Below are positions 1 through 7,882 of a stretch of 29,394 bases of DNA, one piece after another (the first letter of the stretch is position 1; the number at the start of each line of letters is the position of its first letter). The stretch is from DAOTTX01 sp034437515. GTDB lineage: Bacteria > Chloroflexota > Anaerolineae > Aggregatilineales > Phototrophicaceae. The notes beneath the pieces were generated by a model, which saw nothing but the letters and a program-made list of their open reading frames with translations, had not been told where the DNA came from and ran no database searches. Both the position numbers and the translations under genes were made by a program. Where the stretch lies: NCBI GenBank assembly GCA_034437515.1, contig DAOTTX010000050.1, positions 1 through 29,394 on the forward strand. The letters run 5' to 3'.

Positions 1-100
1 CCCTCATCCCCCGACCCCTTCTCCCCAACGCTTCGCTGGGAGAAGGGGAGAAAATCGTTCTCAAGTCCCTCTCCCTGGGGAGAGGGAAACAGGGTGAGGG
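1..100. repeat. C-rich/G-rich inverted-repeat element with two internal hairpins
   Basis: Outer arms at 1-10 (CCCTCATCCC) and 92-100 (GGGTGAGGG) pair with each other. They enclose two hairpins: a perfect 11-bp stem (15-25 with 38-48) and a second stem (66-75 with 78-87, very short loop). The overall fold is a three-way junction. It lies just downstream of the DinB-like gene. The element may extend past the window start. The core at 13382-13539 has a similar plan. No reading frame is seen in it. Confidence 0.7.
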
Positions 101-127
101 CTTTTCAAACAGCTTCTGAGAGCTAAA

Positions 128-607
128 TCAAACCTCAATCACCAACGCTTTGGCGATGTCTTCGGCGTGCCCGCGTTCGTGGATGGGCATCCATTGGAGG
201 ATTTGCGCCACCGGCAGGATGCGCAGCGAGGCGTGGCGGCCTTCCATATCCAGTTTGGCGTCGTCCAGGCCGGCGAGCCATGCCTTTAGCGCCTGACGGC
301 TCTCAGCGAGTTCTTGCCGGGCTTGCTCGGCGGTTTTGTCGGCGGTTTTCTTGGTCATACCGGCGTTGTAGCGTTCGATGTCGAAATCTTCGGGGATGAC
401 GTCTTTGCCTTCGGCGATGTTCATGAGCTGATAGTTGTGTCCGCGTTCGGCGTCTGCCATGTGGACGACAAGCTGGCGTACCGTCCATTGCAGGTCGTCG
501 GAATAGACCTGCGTTTCCCAACGATCACCGACTTGATCCAGCACCATGTTGACGTAATCACGAGACTCATCGAGTGTTTCTTCGATTTTTTGCTTGCGCG
601 TTGACAT
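128..607 (-). CDS. DinB-like (DinB_2 / YfiT-type) four-helix protein
   Basis: The 159-residue protein has the size and helical pattern of the DinB/YfiT-like superfamily, which are putative metal-dependent four-helix-bundle proteins, often thiol- or stress-related transferases in better-studied members. The likely metal ligands are His49 in an LVVHMADAERGH segment and His143 and His147 in HERGHAEDI, matching the family's three-histidine arrangement. The ATG at 607 follows an AAAGG tract. It lies downstream of the sugar nucleotidyltransferase on the same strand, but a terminator at 644-674 separates them, so it is probably transcribed independently. The substrate cannot be inferred. The family call is secure; the biochemical role is unknown. 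Confidence 0.85.
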   Translation of the reverse strand: MSTRKQKIEETLDESRDYVNMVLDQVGDRWETQVYSDDLQWTVRQLVVHMADAERGHNYQLMNIAEGKDVIPEDFDIERYNAGMTKKTADKTAEQARQELAESRQALKAWLAGLDDAKLDMEGRHASLRILPVAQILQWMPIHERGHAEDIAKALVIEV

Positions 608-643
608 AAAATAGCCTTTCGTATCTAAAGTGTCTAATTTTTA

Positions 644-674
644 AACGAAAAACGCGGAGCCAATGCCCCGCGTT
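644..674 (-). terminator. Rho-independent terminator after the nucleotidyltransferase
   Basis: AACGCGG (651-657) pairs with CCGCGTT (668-674), with further pairs inside. On the minus strand the stem is followed by a run of T. It sits 20 bases after the stop codon of the minus-strand nucleotidyltransferase. Confidence 0.75.
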
Positions 675-693
675 GATTGTAACCTAAGCCGAC

Positions 694-1764
694 CTACAGT
701 TGCACGTAACTGTTTTCCGCCAGGATGAAGCGGTAGGTCGCCGGAGTGCGCTGTGCGGCGGATTCGACCAAGGTGTTATCCGCTAGCAGGCTGGAGTCAA
801 TGCGACCGGGGATGTTGTGCAGCTTGCATTCCTTCATGATGATGCTGGCTTCGATCTCGCTGTTGACGATGACCACTCTATCCCCAATGGAGGTGTACGG
901 GCCGATGTAACTGTTCTCAATCGTCACGCCTTCACCGATGATGACCGGGCCACGTATCACGCTGTTGACGACTTTGGTGTTCTCACCCAGGATGACACGG
1001 TGGGACACCTCGGAGTTCTCGATGTTGTCGCTGATGGGTGCGGGGGCATAGGGCATGTCACCCAGCACAAGCTGGTTGGCGTTGATGATGGCGTTGGGCT
1101 TCCCGGCGTCGATCCACCAGCCGCGCAGCGTGTAGGGCAGCACCTTCTTACCGTTTTCCACAAGTACCTGAATCGCGTCGGTGATCTCAAGTTCGTTGCG
1201 CCATGAGGGTTCAATTTTGTCGATGGCATCGAAGATCGACTTACGGAACATATACACCCCGCAGATCGCCAGGTTGGATTTCGGTTCCTTCGGTTTCTCG
1301 ACCACTCGCGTGATGCGGTCGTCTTCAGTTTCCGCGATGCCGAAGCGTTCGGGGTCGGGCACCGGCACCAATGAGATCGCGGCTTCGTTGTCGGAGTCCT
1401 CGAAACCACGCATCAAGTCTTCGACCCTGTCCTGAAAGACGTTGTCGCCCAGGTAGACGGCGAACGGCTCATCGCCGACGAAGTCCTTACACAGGTTGAT
1501 GGCATGTGCCAGGCCGAGTTGTTCTTCCTGCACGATGTATTCGATATGAACGCCGAGTGCTTCCCCGCCTTCGAGATTGGTCACAATCGGTGAACTCATA
1601 TCATTGACGACGATGCCAATATCCGTCACGTTGGAGTTCTTAAGTACGTCGATGGCGTAAACGATCAACTGCTTATTCGCAACCGGCACAAGCGGTTTCG
1701 GCATGGTCAACGTTACCGGGCGTAGGCGCGTACCTTGCCCCGCTGCCAGAATAATCCCTTTCAT
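694..1764 (-). CDS. sugar-phosphate nucleotidyltransferase, long RmlA type (glucose-1-phosphate thymidylyltransferase-like)
   Basis: This 356-residue enzyme should join a sugar-1-phosphate to an NTP, releasing pyrophosphate and yielding an activated sugar for glycan synthesis. The N-terminal nucleotidyltransferase domain begins with the signature GQGTRLRP and the PKPLVPVANKQ segment (residues 9-32), with the metal-binding GDN at 106-108. From about residue 245 the sequence turns into hexapeptide-like repeats (VILGENT, VIRGPVIIGEG, YIGPYTSIGD), i.e. a left-handed beta-helix tail typical of the long RmlA subfamily. AAGGAG lies 12 bases before the ATG. The gene follows the glycosyltransferase on the same strand after 83 bases, so the two may form one transcript ending at 644-674. 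Base and sugar specificity cannot be read from sequence; dTTP/glucose-1-P is the family default. Confidence 0.88.
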   Translation of the reverse strand: MKGIILAAGQGTRLRPVTLTMPKPLVPVANKQLIVYAIDVLKNSNVTDIGIVVNDMSSPIVTNLEGGEALGVHIEYIVQEEQLGLAHAINLCKDFVGDEPFAVYLGDNVFQDRVEDLMRGFEDSDNEAAISLVPVPDPERFGIAETEDDRITRVVEKPKEPKSNLAICGVYMFRKSIFDAIDKIEPSWRNELEITDAIQVLVENGKKVLPYTLRGWWIDAGKPNAIINANQLVLGDMPYAPAPISDNIENSEVSHRVILGENTKVVNSVIRGPVIIGEGVTIENSYIGPYTSIGDRVVIVNSEIEASIIMKECKLHNIPGRIDSSLLADNTLVESAAQRTPATYRFILAENSYVQL

Positions 1765-1847
1765 AAGAGGTTGTTTCTCCTTGGTAGATTGTTGTCTTTC
1801 AAGTCCTATCGCATGGTACTCGATCTATCCGCATGGAAGCAAGCGAT

Positions 1848-3152
1848 CTACAACAAAGTCGGGAAGATCTCACGCGGCATTTCCAGCAAATCACCGAGCA
1901 GGTCACGCCGGTCGGTAATTTTGGGCACATGCGCGTATTCCCACACTTCCTCGGCAATTTGCCAGACGGCGTTAGGCCGGGCGATGCGGCGCACGTTCTC
2001 CGCCCGGCGATATAACCCGGTGCGGCCTTCCATCAGCCAGCTATGCACCACCCCGGCGACCGCACCAGGGGTCGGTGCGAAGATGCCCGCATCATTATCG
2101 ACCACATGATCGACGTTGCCCGTCTCCTGTCCGGGGATGGCATCATTGATAATCATCGGCAGCCCGGCGATGCTGGCCTCACAAATGGTCGCTGGCCCGG
2201 CTTTGGTGATGATGATTTCTGCGCCTGCCATCTTCATTGGCATGTCGGTCACGAAGCCGTAGATATGTGTTGGTTGGTTCCACAACGTGGACTCAAGTTG
2301 TTCGCGTAGTTCGTTGTTCTTCCCAGCGATGATGACCAGTTGGCAGTCGAGGTTGCGCTCGTTGATAGCACGGGCGGTTTCGTAGAGCGGCCCCATCCCT
2401 TCGCCCCCGGCGACCATCAAAATCGTCGGCAGGGTGGCGTCCCAGCCCATCTGGTGCCGTGCGACCTCCTTATCCACTAACCCGTTGGTAAAATTCGGAT
2501 GTACGGGCAAGCCGGTAATACGCAGTTGATCCGGTTGTAGGCCCGCCGCAAGACCGCGATCATAGGCGATTTGTGTGGGGACAAGGCAGCGTTCAGACTG
2601 ACGCTCGTACCAGAACATATGCGTCGAAACCAGGTCGGTGACGACGGTGACGAACGGTGGGCGTTCCGGTAGGGTAGCAAACGCGGCAAATGAGGGGCGC
2701 GTGACGACCGAATGCACACAGACGATCACATCAGCGGGGTGCTGGCGTGCCATTTTGCGCAGCAGATGACCACTGGTGAGGTACATCCCCGTTGAGATGG
2801 CGCTGGCTCGGCGTTCCGTGTTTGAAAGGTTAAAACTGGCCCCCCAGGCATATTTGCCCCGGTTCACCCACGTCGGGTAGAACTCCGGCATGTAATTCAA
2901 CGGGAACATCGTGTGTTTAAACACATCGACCAGTTCCACACTGAGCGCGTTGCGCCCATATTGAATGTACATCGCGTCACGGATCGCTTCGGCTGCGGCT
3001 CGATGCCCACCGCCGGTATCTGACATAAGAAACAATACGCGCTTTGGCAAAACATGCTCCCTTACAATAAATTCGACCGGGACTACGAACAAGTTGTCAG
3101 GCATTTGATTGCTGCGCAATTTCAGCGAATGCACTGTGTATCTAGGGTTCAT
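1848..3152 (-). CDS. MGDG-synthase-like glycosyltransferase (GT28 fold)
   Basis: The protein (434 residues from the first ATG) resembles processive diacylglycerol glycosyltransferases and plant MGDG synthases, which move a sugar from a UDP-sugar to a lipid at the membrane surface. The N-terminal acceptor domain has SDTGGGHRA at residues 44-52. The C-terminal donor-binding half has an ITKAGPATICEA segment (K317, E325) followed by GLPMI and IPGQETGN (to 346), the usual UDP-binding pattern. No convincing ribosome site precedes the ATG at 3152, nor Met17 at 3104, so the start is uncertain by about 16 residues. With the nucleotidyltransferase downstream, it suggests glycolipid synthesis. The product (mono- or diglucosyl- or galactosyl-diacylglycerol) is inference. 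Confidence 0.82.
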   Translation of the reverse strand: MNPRYTVHSLKLRSNQMPDNLFVVPVEFIVREHVLPKRVLFLMSDTGGGHRAAAEAIRDAMYIQYGRNALSVELVDVFKHTMFPLNYMPEFYPTWVNRGKYAWGASFNLSNTERRASAISTGMYLTSGHLLRKMARQHPADVIVCVHSVVTRPSFAAFATLPERPPFVTVVTDLVSTHMFWYERQSERCLVPTQIAYDRGLAAGLQPDQLRITGLPVHPNFTNGLVDKEVARHQMGWDATLPTILMVAGGEGMGPLYETARAINERNLDCQLVIIAGKNNELREQLESTLWNQPTHIYGFVTDMPMKMAGAEIIITKAGPATICEASIAGLPMIINDAIPGQETGNVDHVVDNDAGIFAPTPGAVAGVVHSWLMEGRTGLYRRAENVRRIARPNAVWQIAEEVWEYAHVPKITDRRDLLGDLLEMPREIFPTLL

Positions 3153-3284
3153 TATGGCTCATTTTGCTTGCATTTTCAGTCTATCGTTATCCAGAATGAG
3201 TGAATTTGCCCTAACATGCGATCCTCTGACAGGTTGTTCGTACACCCAATTTGACCAATGATGAGGGGTCGTTGGACGTCAGCT

Positions 3285-3324
3285 ATGATAACATAGAAAA
3301 TTTGACGGTGTTAGATTTCTAACA
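3285..3324. promoter_or_regulatory. inverted repeats in the divergent glycosyltransferase/M50 intergenic region
   Basis: TGTTAG-ATTT-CTAACA (3309-3324) is a perfect 16-base dyad, beside a TTGACG hexamer at 3302. A second dyad, CTATG-ATAA-CATAG, covers 3283-3296. On the minus strand TG-T-TATCAT (3285-3293) could be an extended -10 for the glycosyltransferase. The whole 260-base gap (3153-3412) is AT-rich. An operator role is inference. Confidence 0.35.
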
Positions 3325-3361
3325 GAACCACGACGCGCCCTGAGTATGAGCGCCTGTTTCG

Positions 3362-3370
3362 TGCTATCAT
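3362..3370 (+). promoter_or_regulatory. extended -10 promoter for the M50 operon
   Basis: TGC-TATCAT (3362-3370) is an extended -10 hexamer with no clear -35. Transcription would start near 3377, giving a leader of about 36 bases with GGAG at 3402-3405 before the TTG start. Confidence 0.45.
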
Positions 3371-3412
3371 AGAGGCGCTATTTATTGATAGACGTCGATT
3401 TGGAGTTTCTCG

Positions 3413-4063
3413 TTGTTACTCTTTGCGAATAGCCTCACCCCTGAAATTGCGGTTGGTATCCTGATCGCTGTGTTGATCGGGATGACCGTGCATGAATTTG
3501 CTCATAACTACGTCGGGCATTTAATGGGCGACCCGACCCCCGCCCGTGAAGGTCGCCTGACGCTAGACCCGACCGTGCATATCTATTGGCCCGGCTTCAT
3601 CATGTTTGTGTTGATCGGCTTCGGCATCCTCGGTAGTGCGCCGATCTCCGCCAACCGGATGCGTAACCCACGCTGGGGCTATCTGGCGGCGGTAGCGGCG
3701 GGGCCGTTCTCTAATCTACTATTGGCGACTGTGTTCGCGGTTATTTATCATCTGTTTGCCGATGTCGCGGTTGTCTTTGAGGCCATTTTACGGCAAATCG
3801 TCTTCTGGAATGTGCTTTTGTTTATCTTTAACCTGCTGCCGTTGTTTCCCATCGATGGCTGGCATATCATGTTGGCGATCTTACCGGCGGAGCAGGCCGA
3901 ATGGTGGCAGCGCAACGCCATGACCACACAGTATGTCTTTCTCGGTCTGCTGCTGCTGTCGTTCTTCCCGCTGCCCGGCATCCCGAATATCTTCGCGCTG
4001 ATTATCGGTGAGCCGACCGTGTTCATACTTGACTTGCTTGGCATGGTGACGAGGTTCGGTTAA
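3413..4063 (+). CDS. site-2-protease-like membrane metalloprotease (M50)
   Basis: This 216-residue protein is a multi-pass membrane protein with the M50 hallmarks: HEFAH at residues 27-31 inside the first hydrophobic segment (two zinc-binding histidines and the catalytic glutamate), GPFSN at 97-101, and NLLPLFPIDGW at 140-150 giving the third zinc ligand, Asp148. Such proteases cut membrane-embedded substrates, often anti-sigma factors or signal-peptide remnants. There is no PDZ domain, so it belongs with the short members of the family. The TTG start is supported by GGAG seven bases upstream. The stop overlaps the start of the HD gene by one base (TAATG), so the two are translationally coupled. 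The substrate is unknown. Confidence 0.88.
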   Translation: MLLFANSLTPEIAVGILIAVLIGMTVHEFAHNYVGHLMGDPTPAREGRLTLDPTVHIYWPGFIMFVLIGFGILGSAPISANRMRNPRWGYLAAVAAGPFSNLLLATVFAVIYHLFADVAVVFEAILRQIVFWNVLLFIFNLLPLFPIDGWHIMLAILPAEQAEWWQRNAMTTQYVFLGLLLLSFFPLPGIPNIFALIIGEPTVFILDLLGMVTRFG

Positions 4064-4584
4064 TGACGGCGGTGCAACGGATCCGTCAGGGGGTGCGGGT
4101 GCTGTTCGCCTTCACCAATGAGGTCGATTGTGATCTGGCGGAATCGCATCTCAACGCGGGGCAACTGCAACTTTTCGAGCAGATGCAACGCAGCGAACAA
4201 CTCCATAGTTTGAACGTGCTACGTGCCATCCTCGACCAGGGGCCGACGCCGCACGATCTGGCGGTTGCCGCGCTGCTGCACGACATCGGCAAAATCCGTT
4301 ACCCGCTTGATCTGGGGCAGAAAACGCTGGCGGTGCTGGTACGAGAAGGCGCACCGTGGCTTTACCATCGTCTGAGCGAGTACGACCCGCGCAACTGGTT
4401 TTACTGTACGTTCGTGGTTGCGGAAAAACATCCCGCGTGGGGCGCGGAGATCGTCGCAAAAACACGCACGACCGAGCGTGTTTGCTGGCTGGTCGAGCAT
4501 CACGCCGATCCGCTGCACTGGTGGCAAGACCACTGGCATTATGATCTACTCAAGCGATTGCAGGCCGCCGATGACGCTAATTAG
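4063..4584 (+). CDS. HD-domain phosphohydrolase-like protein
   Basis: The 173-residue protein has an HD core: His48, the HD pair at 73-74 in ALLHDIGKIRYP, and later histidines at 123 (KHPAWGAEI) and 146-147. These are the expected metal ligands of HD phosphohydrolases, a family acting on nucleotides or cyclic nucleotides. The HDIG motif is present but no second signalling domain is fused. Translation is coupled to the M50 protease by a one-base overlap, and the TyrA-like gene follows after 29 bases. This suggests a three-gene operon, but the context does not reveal the substrate. Confidence 0.82.
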   Translation: MTAVQRIRQGVRVLFAFTNEVDCDLAESHLNAGQLQLFEQMQRSEQLHSLNVLRAILDQGPTPHDLAVAALLHDIGKIRYPLDLGQKTLAVLVREGAPWLYHRLSEYDPRNWFYCTFVVAEKHPAWGAEIVAKTRTTERVCWLVEHHADPLHWWQDHWHYDLLKRLQAADDAN

Positions 4585-4613
4585 AAATTCGAATTCGTAA
4601 AGGAAATGACACC

Positions 4614-5639
4614 ATGACCGATGTTTCGATTTCAATTTTGGGGCTAAACCGGATCGGTGCGTCTGTTGGGCTGGCGCTCAAACGCTACAATGACCGTAAC
4701 GAAGAACATACTTTCACGGTCACGGGTTATGACACCATCGGTAAAGTCCGGCGTGATGTGCAAAATGACTTTGATTTTGTGCATCAGGTCAAACACCGCA
4801 TTGATGAGTCCATCCGTGCCCAGAATATCGTGCTGGTCACCATGCCATATCATGAAATCGAGGAAATGTACGATCTCATCGGGGTGTATGCCGAACCCGG
4901 CACGGTGGTGATTGATATGTCTGCCGCGAAAGCCCGTGCCGTTGAACTGGCTAAAGAACATTTCAAAGACGGGGTGCATCTGATCTGTACGATGCCGTTG
5001 ATTAACCCGAAATATATTTTCAACGGTCTTGATGAACTCCCGCGAGCCAGTGCGGATTACTTCGACGACAGCACGATGCTGCTGATGCCCAGCGTCAGCG
5101 CGGATAAGGCCGCTATCAACCTGGCGACGGACTTTACCCGCATCCTCGGCGCGGAAGTGATGTATCTTGAAGCATCAGAACACGATGCGCTCTCAGCGGC
5201 GACGGAAGCCCTGCCGATGTTGTTGGGCGTGGCCTACTTCCGTATGATGGCGAACAGCCCCGGCTGGGACGACTCCCAGCGGTTGACGGGGGCGTCGTTC
5301 GGGATGCTCACACATCACCTGTTTGACACACACCCTAACGATATGCCGCAGTTGTGGGCTGACCTCAAACCGTCGCTGCTGCGCAACCTGGACGTCTTCC
5401 TCACCGAATTGGGTCAACTGCGTGATCTCATCGCCGAGGACGATAAAGAGGCACTCGACTCCACGACAGAGCATCTCAGCAAAGAATACGAAGTATGGGC
5501 CAACCGGCGCTATAGCAACCGCTGGCAATACGACGAACGTATGGACGATAAAAGCCCACAGTTCGGTAGTATCGTCAACAATCTGATGGGCAGTTTCATT
5601 CCGCGCCGCAACAAAGACGATAAAGACACCAAGAAATGA
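4614..5639 (+). CDS. TyrA-fold NAD(P)-binding protein (prephenate-dehydrogenase-like, altered active site)
   Basis: The 341-residue protein starts with a Rossmann fold (ILGLNRIGASVGLALKR, residues 8-24) and continues with an all-helical C-terminal half, the plan of prephenate dehydrogenases. EHDALSAATEALPMLLG (189-205) corresponds to the family's EHD...SHLPH region, but the second motif is not conserved. The usual HPMAG catalytic segment is replaced by CTMPLINPKY (125-134). A charged tail of about 25 residues ends the protein. AAAGGA lies nine bases before the ATG. Fold and cofactor binding are well supported. Activity on prephenate is doubtful, and no other aromatic-pathway gene lies nearby. 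Automatic annotation would probably call it prephenate dehydrogenase. Confidence 0.72.
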   Translation: MTDVSISILGLNRIGASVGLALKRYNDRNEEHTFTVTGYDTIGKVRRDVQNDFDFVHQVKHRIDESIRAQNIVLVTMPYHEIEEMYDLIGVYAEPGTVVIDMSAAKARAVELAKEHFKDGVHLICTMPLINPKYIFNGLDELPRASADYFDDSTMLLMPSVSADKAAINLATDFTRILGAEVMYLEASEHDALSAATEALPMLLGVAYFRMMANSPGWDDSQRLTGASFGMLTHHLFDTHPNDMPQLWADLKPSLLRNLDVFLTELGQLRDLIAEDDKEALDSTTEHLSKEYEVWANRRYSNRWQYDERMDDKSPQFGSIVNNLMGSFIPRRNKDDKDTKK

Positions 5640-5676
5640 CTCGGCTCAGCGGCGATGGGGGCTTCACACACTACTA

Positions 5677-5706
5677 TTGAAGCATCGTTCGCATTGACGT
5701 TATAAT
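5677..5706 (+). promoter_or_regulatory. sigma70-type promoter of the UDP-sugar dehydrogenase
   Basis: TTGAAG (5677-5682), an 18-base spacer, then a perfect TATAAT (5701-5706). Transcription would start near 5713, which makes the TTG at 5714 an unlikely start codon and supports the ATG at 5741. Confidence 0.7.
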
Positions 5707-5740
5707 CTCCCTCTTGAGTTTAACGAGATCGAGGGACGAG

Positions 5741-7057
5741 ATGACACTTAAACAACCCCTGCTCGACCGGATCAACAACCGTGAAGCGGTGATCGGCATT
5801 GTTGGGTTGGGCTACGTTGGGCTGCCGCTGGCGGTCGAATTCGCGGAAGCCGGGTTTCGCGTCATTGGTGTAGATATTACCGAGAGCAAAGTTAAGCTGC
5901 TCAACGATGGGGAAAGCTACATCCCGGATGTACCGTCCGAACGGTTGCAACCGTTGGTCGCCGCGAGGCGGCTGACCGCCACGACAGATTATGAGGCGCT
6001 GCGTCAAGCGGACTCGGTCAATATCTGCGTGCCTACGCCGCTCAACCAGAACAAAGAACCGGATATGTCCTTCGTAACCTCCGCGATTGGTAGCATCGCC
6101 CAGGTCTGTCAGGCGGGGATGCTGGTCATCCTCGAAAGCACGACCTACCCCGGCACCACCCAGGAACTCATCCTGCCGCGCCTGGCCGCACAGGGCTTCA
6201 CGGTCGGGGAGGACATTTTTCTCGCCTTCTCCGGGGAGCGCATCGACCCCGGTAACAAGCGTTATACGCTGCACAACACCCCCAAAGTCATCGGCGGGGT
6301 GACGCCGGACTGTACCGAGGTCACGGTCGCGCTTTACCAGACCGCCGTTCAGACCGTGGTGCCGGTCGCCTCCCCTGCGATTGCTGAGATGGCGAAACTA
6401 TTGGAAAACACATTTCGTGCGGTCAACATCGGCTTCATTAACGAGATCGCCATAATGTGTGATCGCCTGGGGATTGACCCCTGGGAAGTCATCGCGGCGG
6501 CTTCGACCAAGCCCTTTGGCTTTATGCCGTTTTACCCTGGCCCCGGCTTGGGTGGGCATTGCATCCCGATTGACCCGCATTACCTGAGTTGGAAGCTCAG
6601 AACGTTGAACTATAACGCCCGGTTTATCGAGCTTGCCAGCGAGGTCAACACGTCGATGCCGTCTTATGTGATCGACAAGATTACGGACGCACTCAACGAT
6701 GCCGTGAAGCCGGTGCGCAACTCGCGCATTGTCGTGTTGGGTGTGGCTTATAAGCCCGATATTGACGATGTGCGTGAAAGCCCCGCGCTGGATATTCTCG
6801 ATCTACTATGTGAAAAGGGTGCGGATGTGTGCTATCACGACCCTTATGTGCCGAAGATCCGTCTGGGAGATGACACGCATATGCAGTCCAGCGAATACAG
6901 CGACGGCCTGCTGGATAATGCCGACTGTGTGGTCATCGTCACCGACCACAGCAGCTACGATTGGCAGCATGTGCTCGACCACAGCGCCATCATCGTGGAT
7001 ACGCGCCACGTCACACAGGCTTATGAACGTCGTGAAGCGCGGGTTGTTTCGATCTAG
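5741..7057 (+). CDS. nucleotide-sugar dehydrogenase (UDP-N-acetylglucosamine 6-dehydrogenase, WbpA-like)
   Basis: The enzyme oxidises the C6 hydroxyl of a UDP-hexosamine to the uronic acid using NAD+, supplying an acidic sugar for surface polysaccharide. The N-terminal Rossmann segment GIVGLGYVGLPLA begins at about residue 19. The middle region has AEMAKLLENTFRAVNI with catalytic Lys219 and Asn223. The catalytic cysteine is Cys274 in GPGLGGHCIPIDP. The C-terminal domain has GVAYKPDIDDVRESPAL. The ATG at 5741 has GAGGG five bases upstream and follows a promoter at 5677-5706; it gives 438 residues, usual for the family. FSGERIDPGN favours the UDP-HexNAc branch over UDP-glucose dehydrogenase. 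Which isomer is made is not certain. Confidence 0.88.
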   Translation: MTLKQPLLDRINNREAVIGIVGLGYVGLPLAVEFAEAGFRVIGVDITESKVKLLNDGESYIPDVPSERLQPLVAARRLTATTDYEALRQADSVNICVPTPLNQNKEPDMSFVTSAIGSIAQVCQAGMLVILESTTYPGTTQELILPRLAAQGFTVGEDIFLAFSGERIDPGNKRYTLHNTPKVIGGVTPDCTEVTVALYQTAVQTVVPVASPAIAEMAKLLENTFRAVNIGFINEIAIMCDRLGIDPWEVIAAASTKPFGFMPFYPGPGLGGHCIPIDPHYLSWKLRTLNYNARFIELASEVNTSMPSYVIDKITDALNDAVKPVRNSRIVVLGVAYKPDIDDVRESPALDILDLLCEKGADVCYHDPYVPKIRLGDDTHMQSSEYSDGLLDNADCVVIVTDHSSYDWQHVLDHSAIIVDTRHVTQAYERREARVVSI

Positions 7058-7092
7058 AGAAAATCGTAAACATTCTCTTTACATGCTGTTAA

Positions 7093-7121
7093 TTGTGATG
7101 GGGGATATTTACGTTTATACT
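7093..7121 (+). promoter_or_regulatory. sigma70-type promoter of the winged-helix/acyltransferase operon
   Basis: TTGTGA (7093-7098), a 17-base spacer, then TATACT (7116-7121). It is followed by a leader of about 55 bases with GAGGA at 7174-7178 before the ATG at 7184. Confidence 0.65.
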
Positions 7122-7183
7122 TTGACTGCATAGGACGGCTATCGGCCTTCCTGTAATCAATTAGAGAAAGACAGAGGAAACTT

Positions 7184-7882
7184 ATGGCTGAACTGCCCTT
7201 CCACCTTAGAACTCTGGAACCGCTGACCGGGGCGCTGGATATTATCCGCTATATTGGGCAGCTTGACGAATTGGCTGCCGATGCCGACAACATCTGTGAT
7301 GCGCTGGATCTCAGCGACCGCAGCTTTAGCAAGGCGATCCGTCGCCTCGTGACGAAAGGGTACGTCACGATGGATGGCGACCAGAGCTACCGCCTCACTG
7401 AACAAGGGCAGACCGCCGTCGAAGAACTTACCGAATACGACGACGCGACCGGGGGCGGGCTAGGGGTAGCACCCCAATCCTCCGCGCCGGAACCTGAAAC
7501 GGTGGGGCGGCGCATCGTGTTGGCGGTGCCGCAACCGTTGCTCGTCGGGCAGGAGAACGCCGTACAGCTTGGCGTCTATCCATCGGATGAGGGCAACGGG
7601 GAGACGAGCGAAGTGGTGGCGCGTGTTTCCGTCCTCAATGGGCAACCGGAATCACCCGAAGATGTGATGTTCTCGTTGACCAGCGATGACGCCAGCCAAT
7701 CGCTGAACGTCACACCGGATGCGTACACGCACGTTCGTATTCGGGTAGAAGTCTTCCAACTTGGGGATAACCCCGGTGACATCTACAACGCTGGCGGTAT
7801 GTACGTCGATATTCCTGTTGCGTCAGGTCACACGCCCTCGCAACTCATCGGTTATGGCACAGATATACAACTTACAGTCTGA
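7184..7882 (+). CDS. winged-helix protein with C-terminal beta-rich domain
   Basis: The 232-residue protein has an N-terminal helix-turn-helix/winged-helix region (about 16-84): LDELAADADNICDALDLSDRSFSKAIRRL, then the wing GYVTMDGDQSYRLTEQG, like MarR or PadR readers. A glycine/proline-rich linker (about 88-106) leads to a domain of alternating beta-strand segments (107-232) that I cannot assign. Its last base pairs overlap the acyltransferase start by one base (TGATG), so both are made together. It may regulate membrane-lipid genes or act as an adaptor; this is inference. The ATG has GAGGA five bases upstream. Confidence 0.7.
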   Translation: MAELPFHLRTLEPLTGALDIIRYIGQLDELAADADNICDALDLSDRSFSKAIRRLVTKGYVTMDGDQSYRLTEQGQTAVEELTEYDDATGGGLGVAPQSSAPEPETVGRRIVLAVPQPLLVGQENAVQLGVYPSDEGNGETSEVVARVSVLNGQPESPEDVMFSLTSDDASQSLNVTPDAYTHVRIRVEVFQLGDNPGDIYNAGGMYVDIPVASGHTPSQLIGYGTDIQLTV

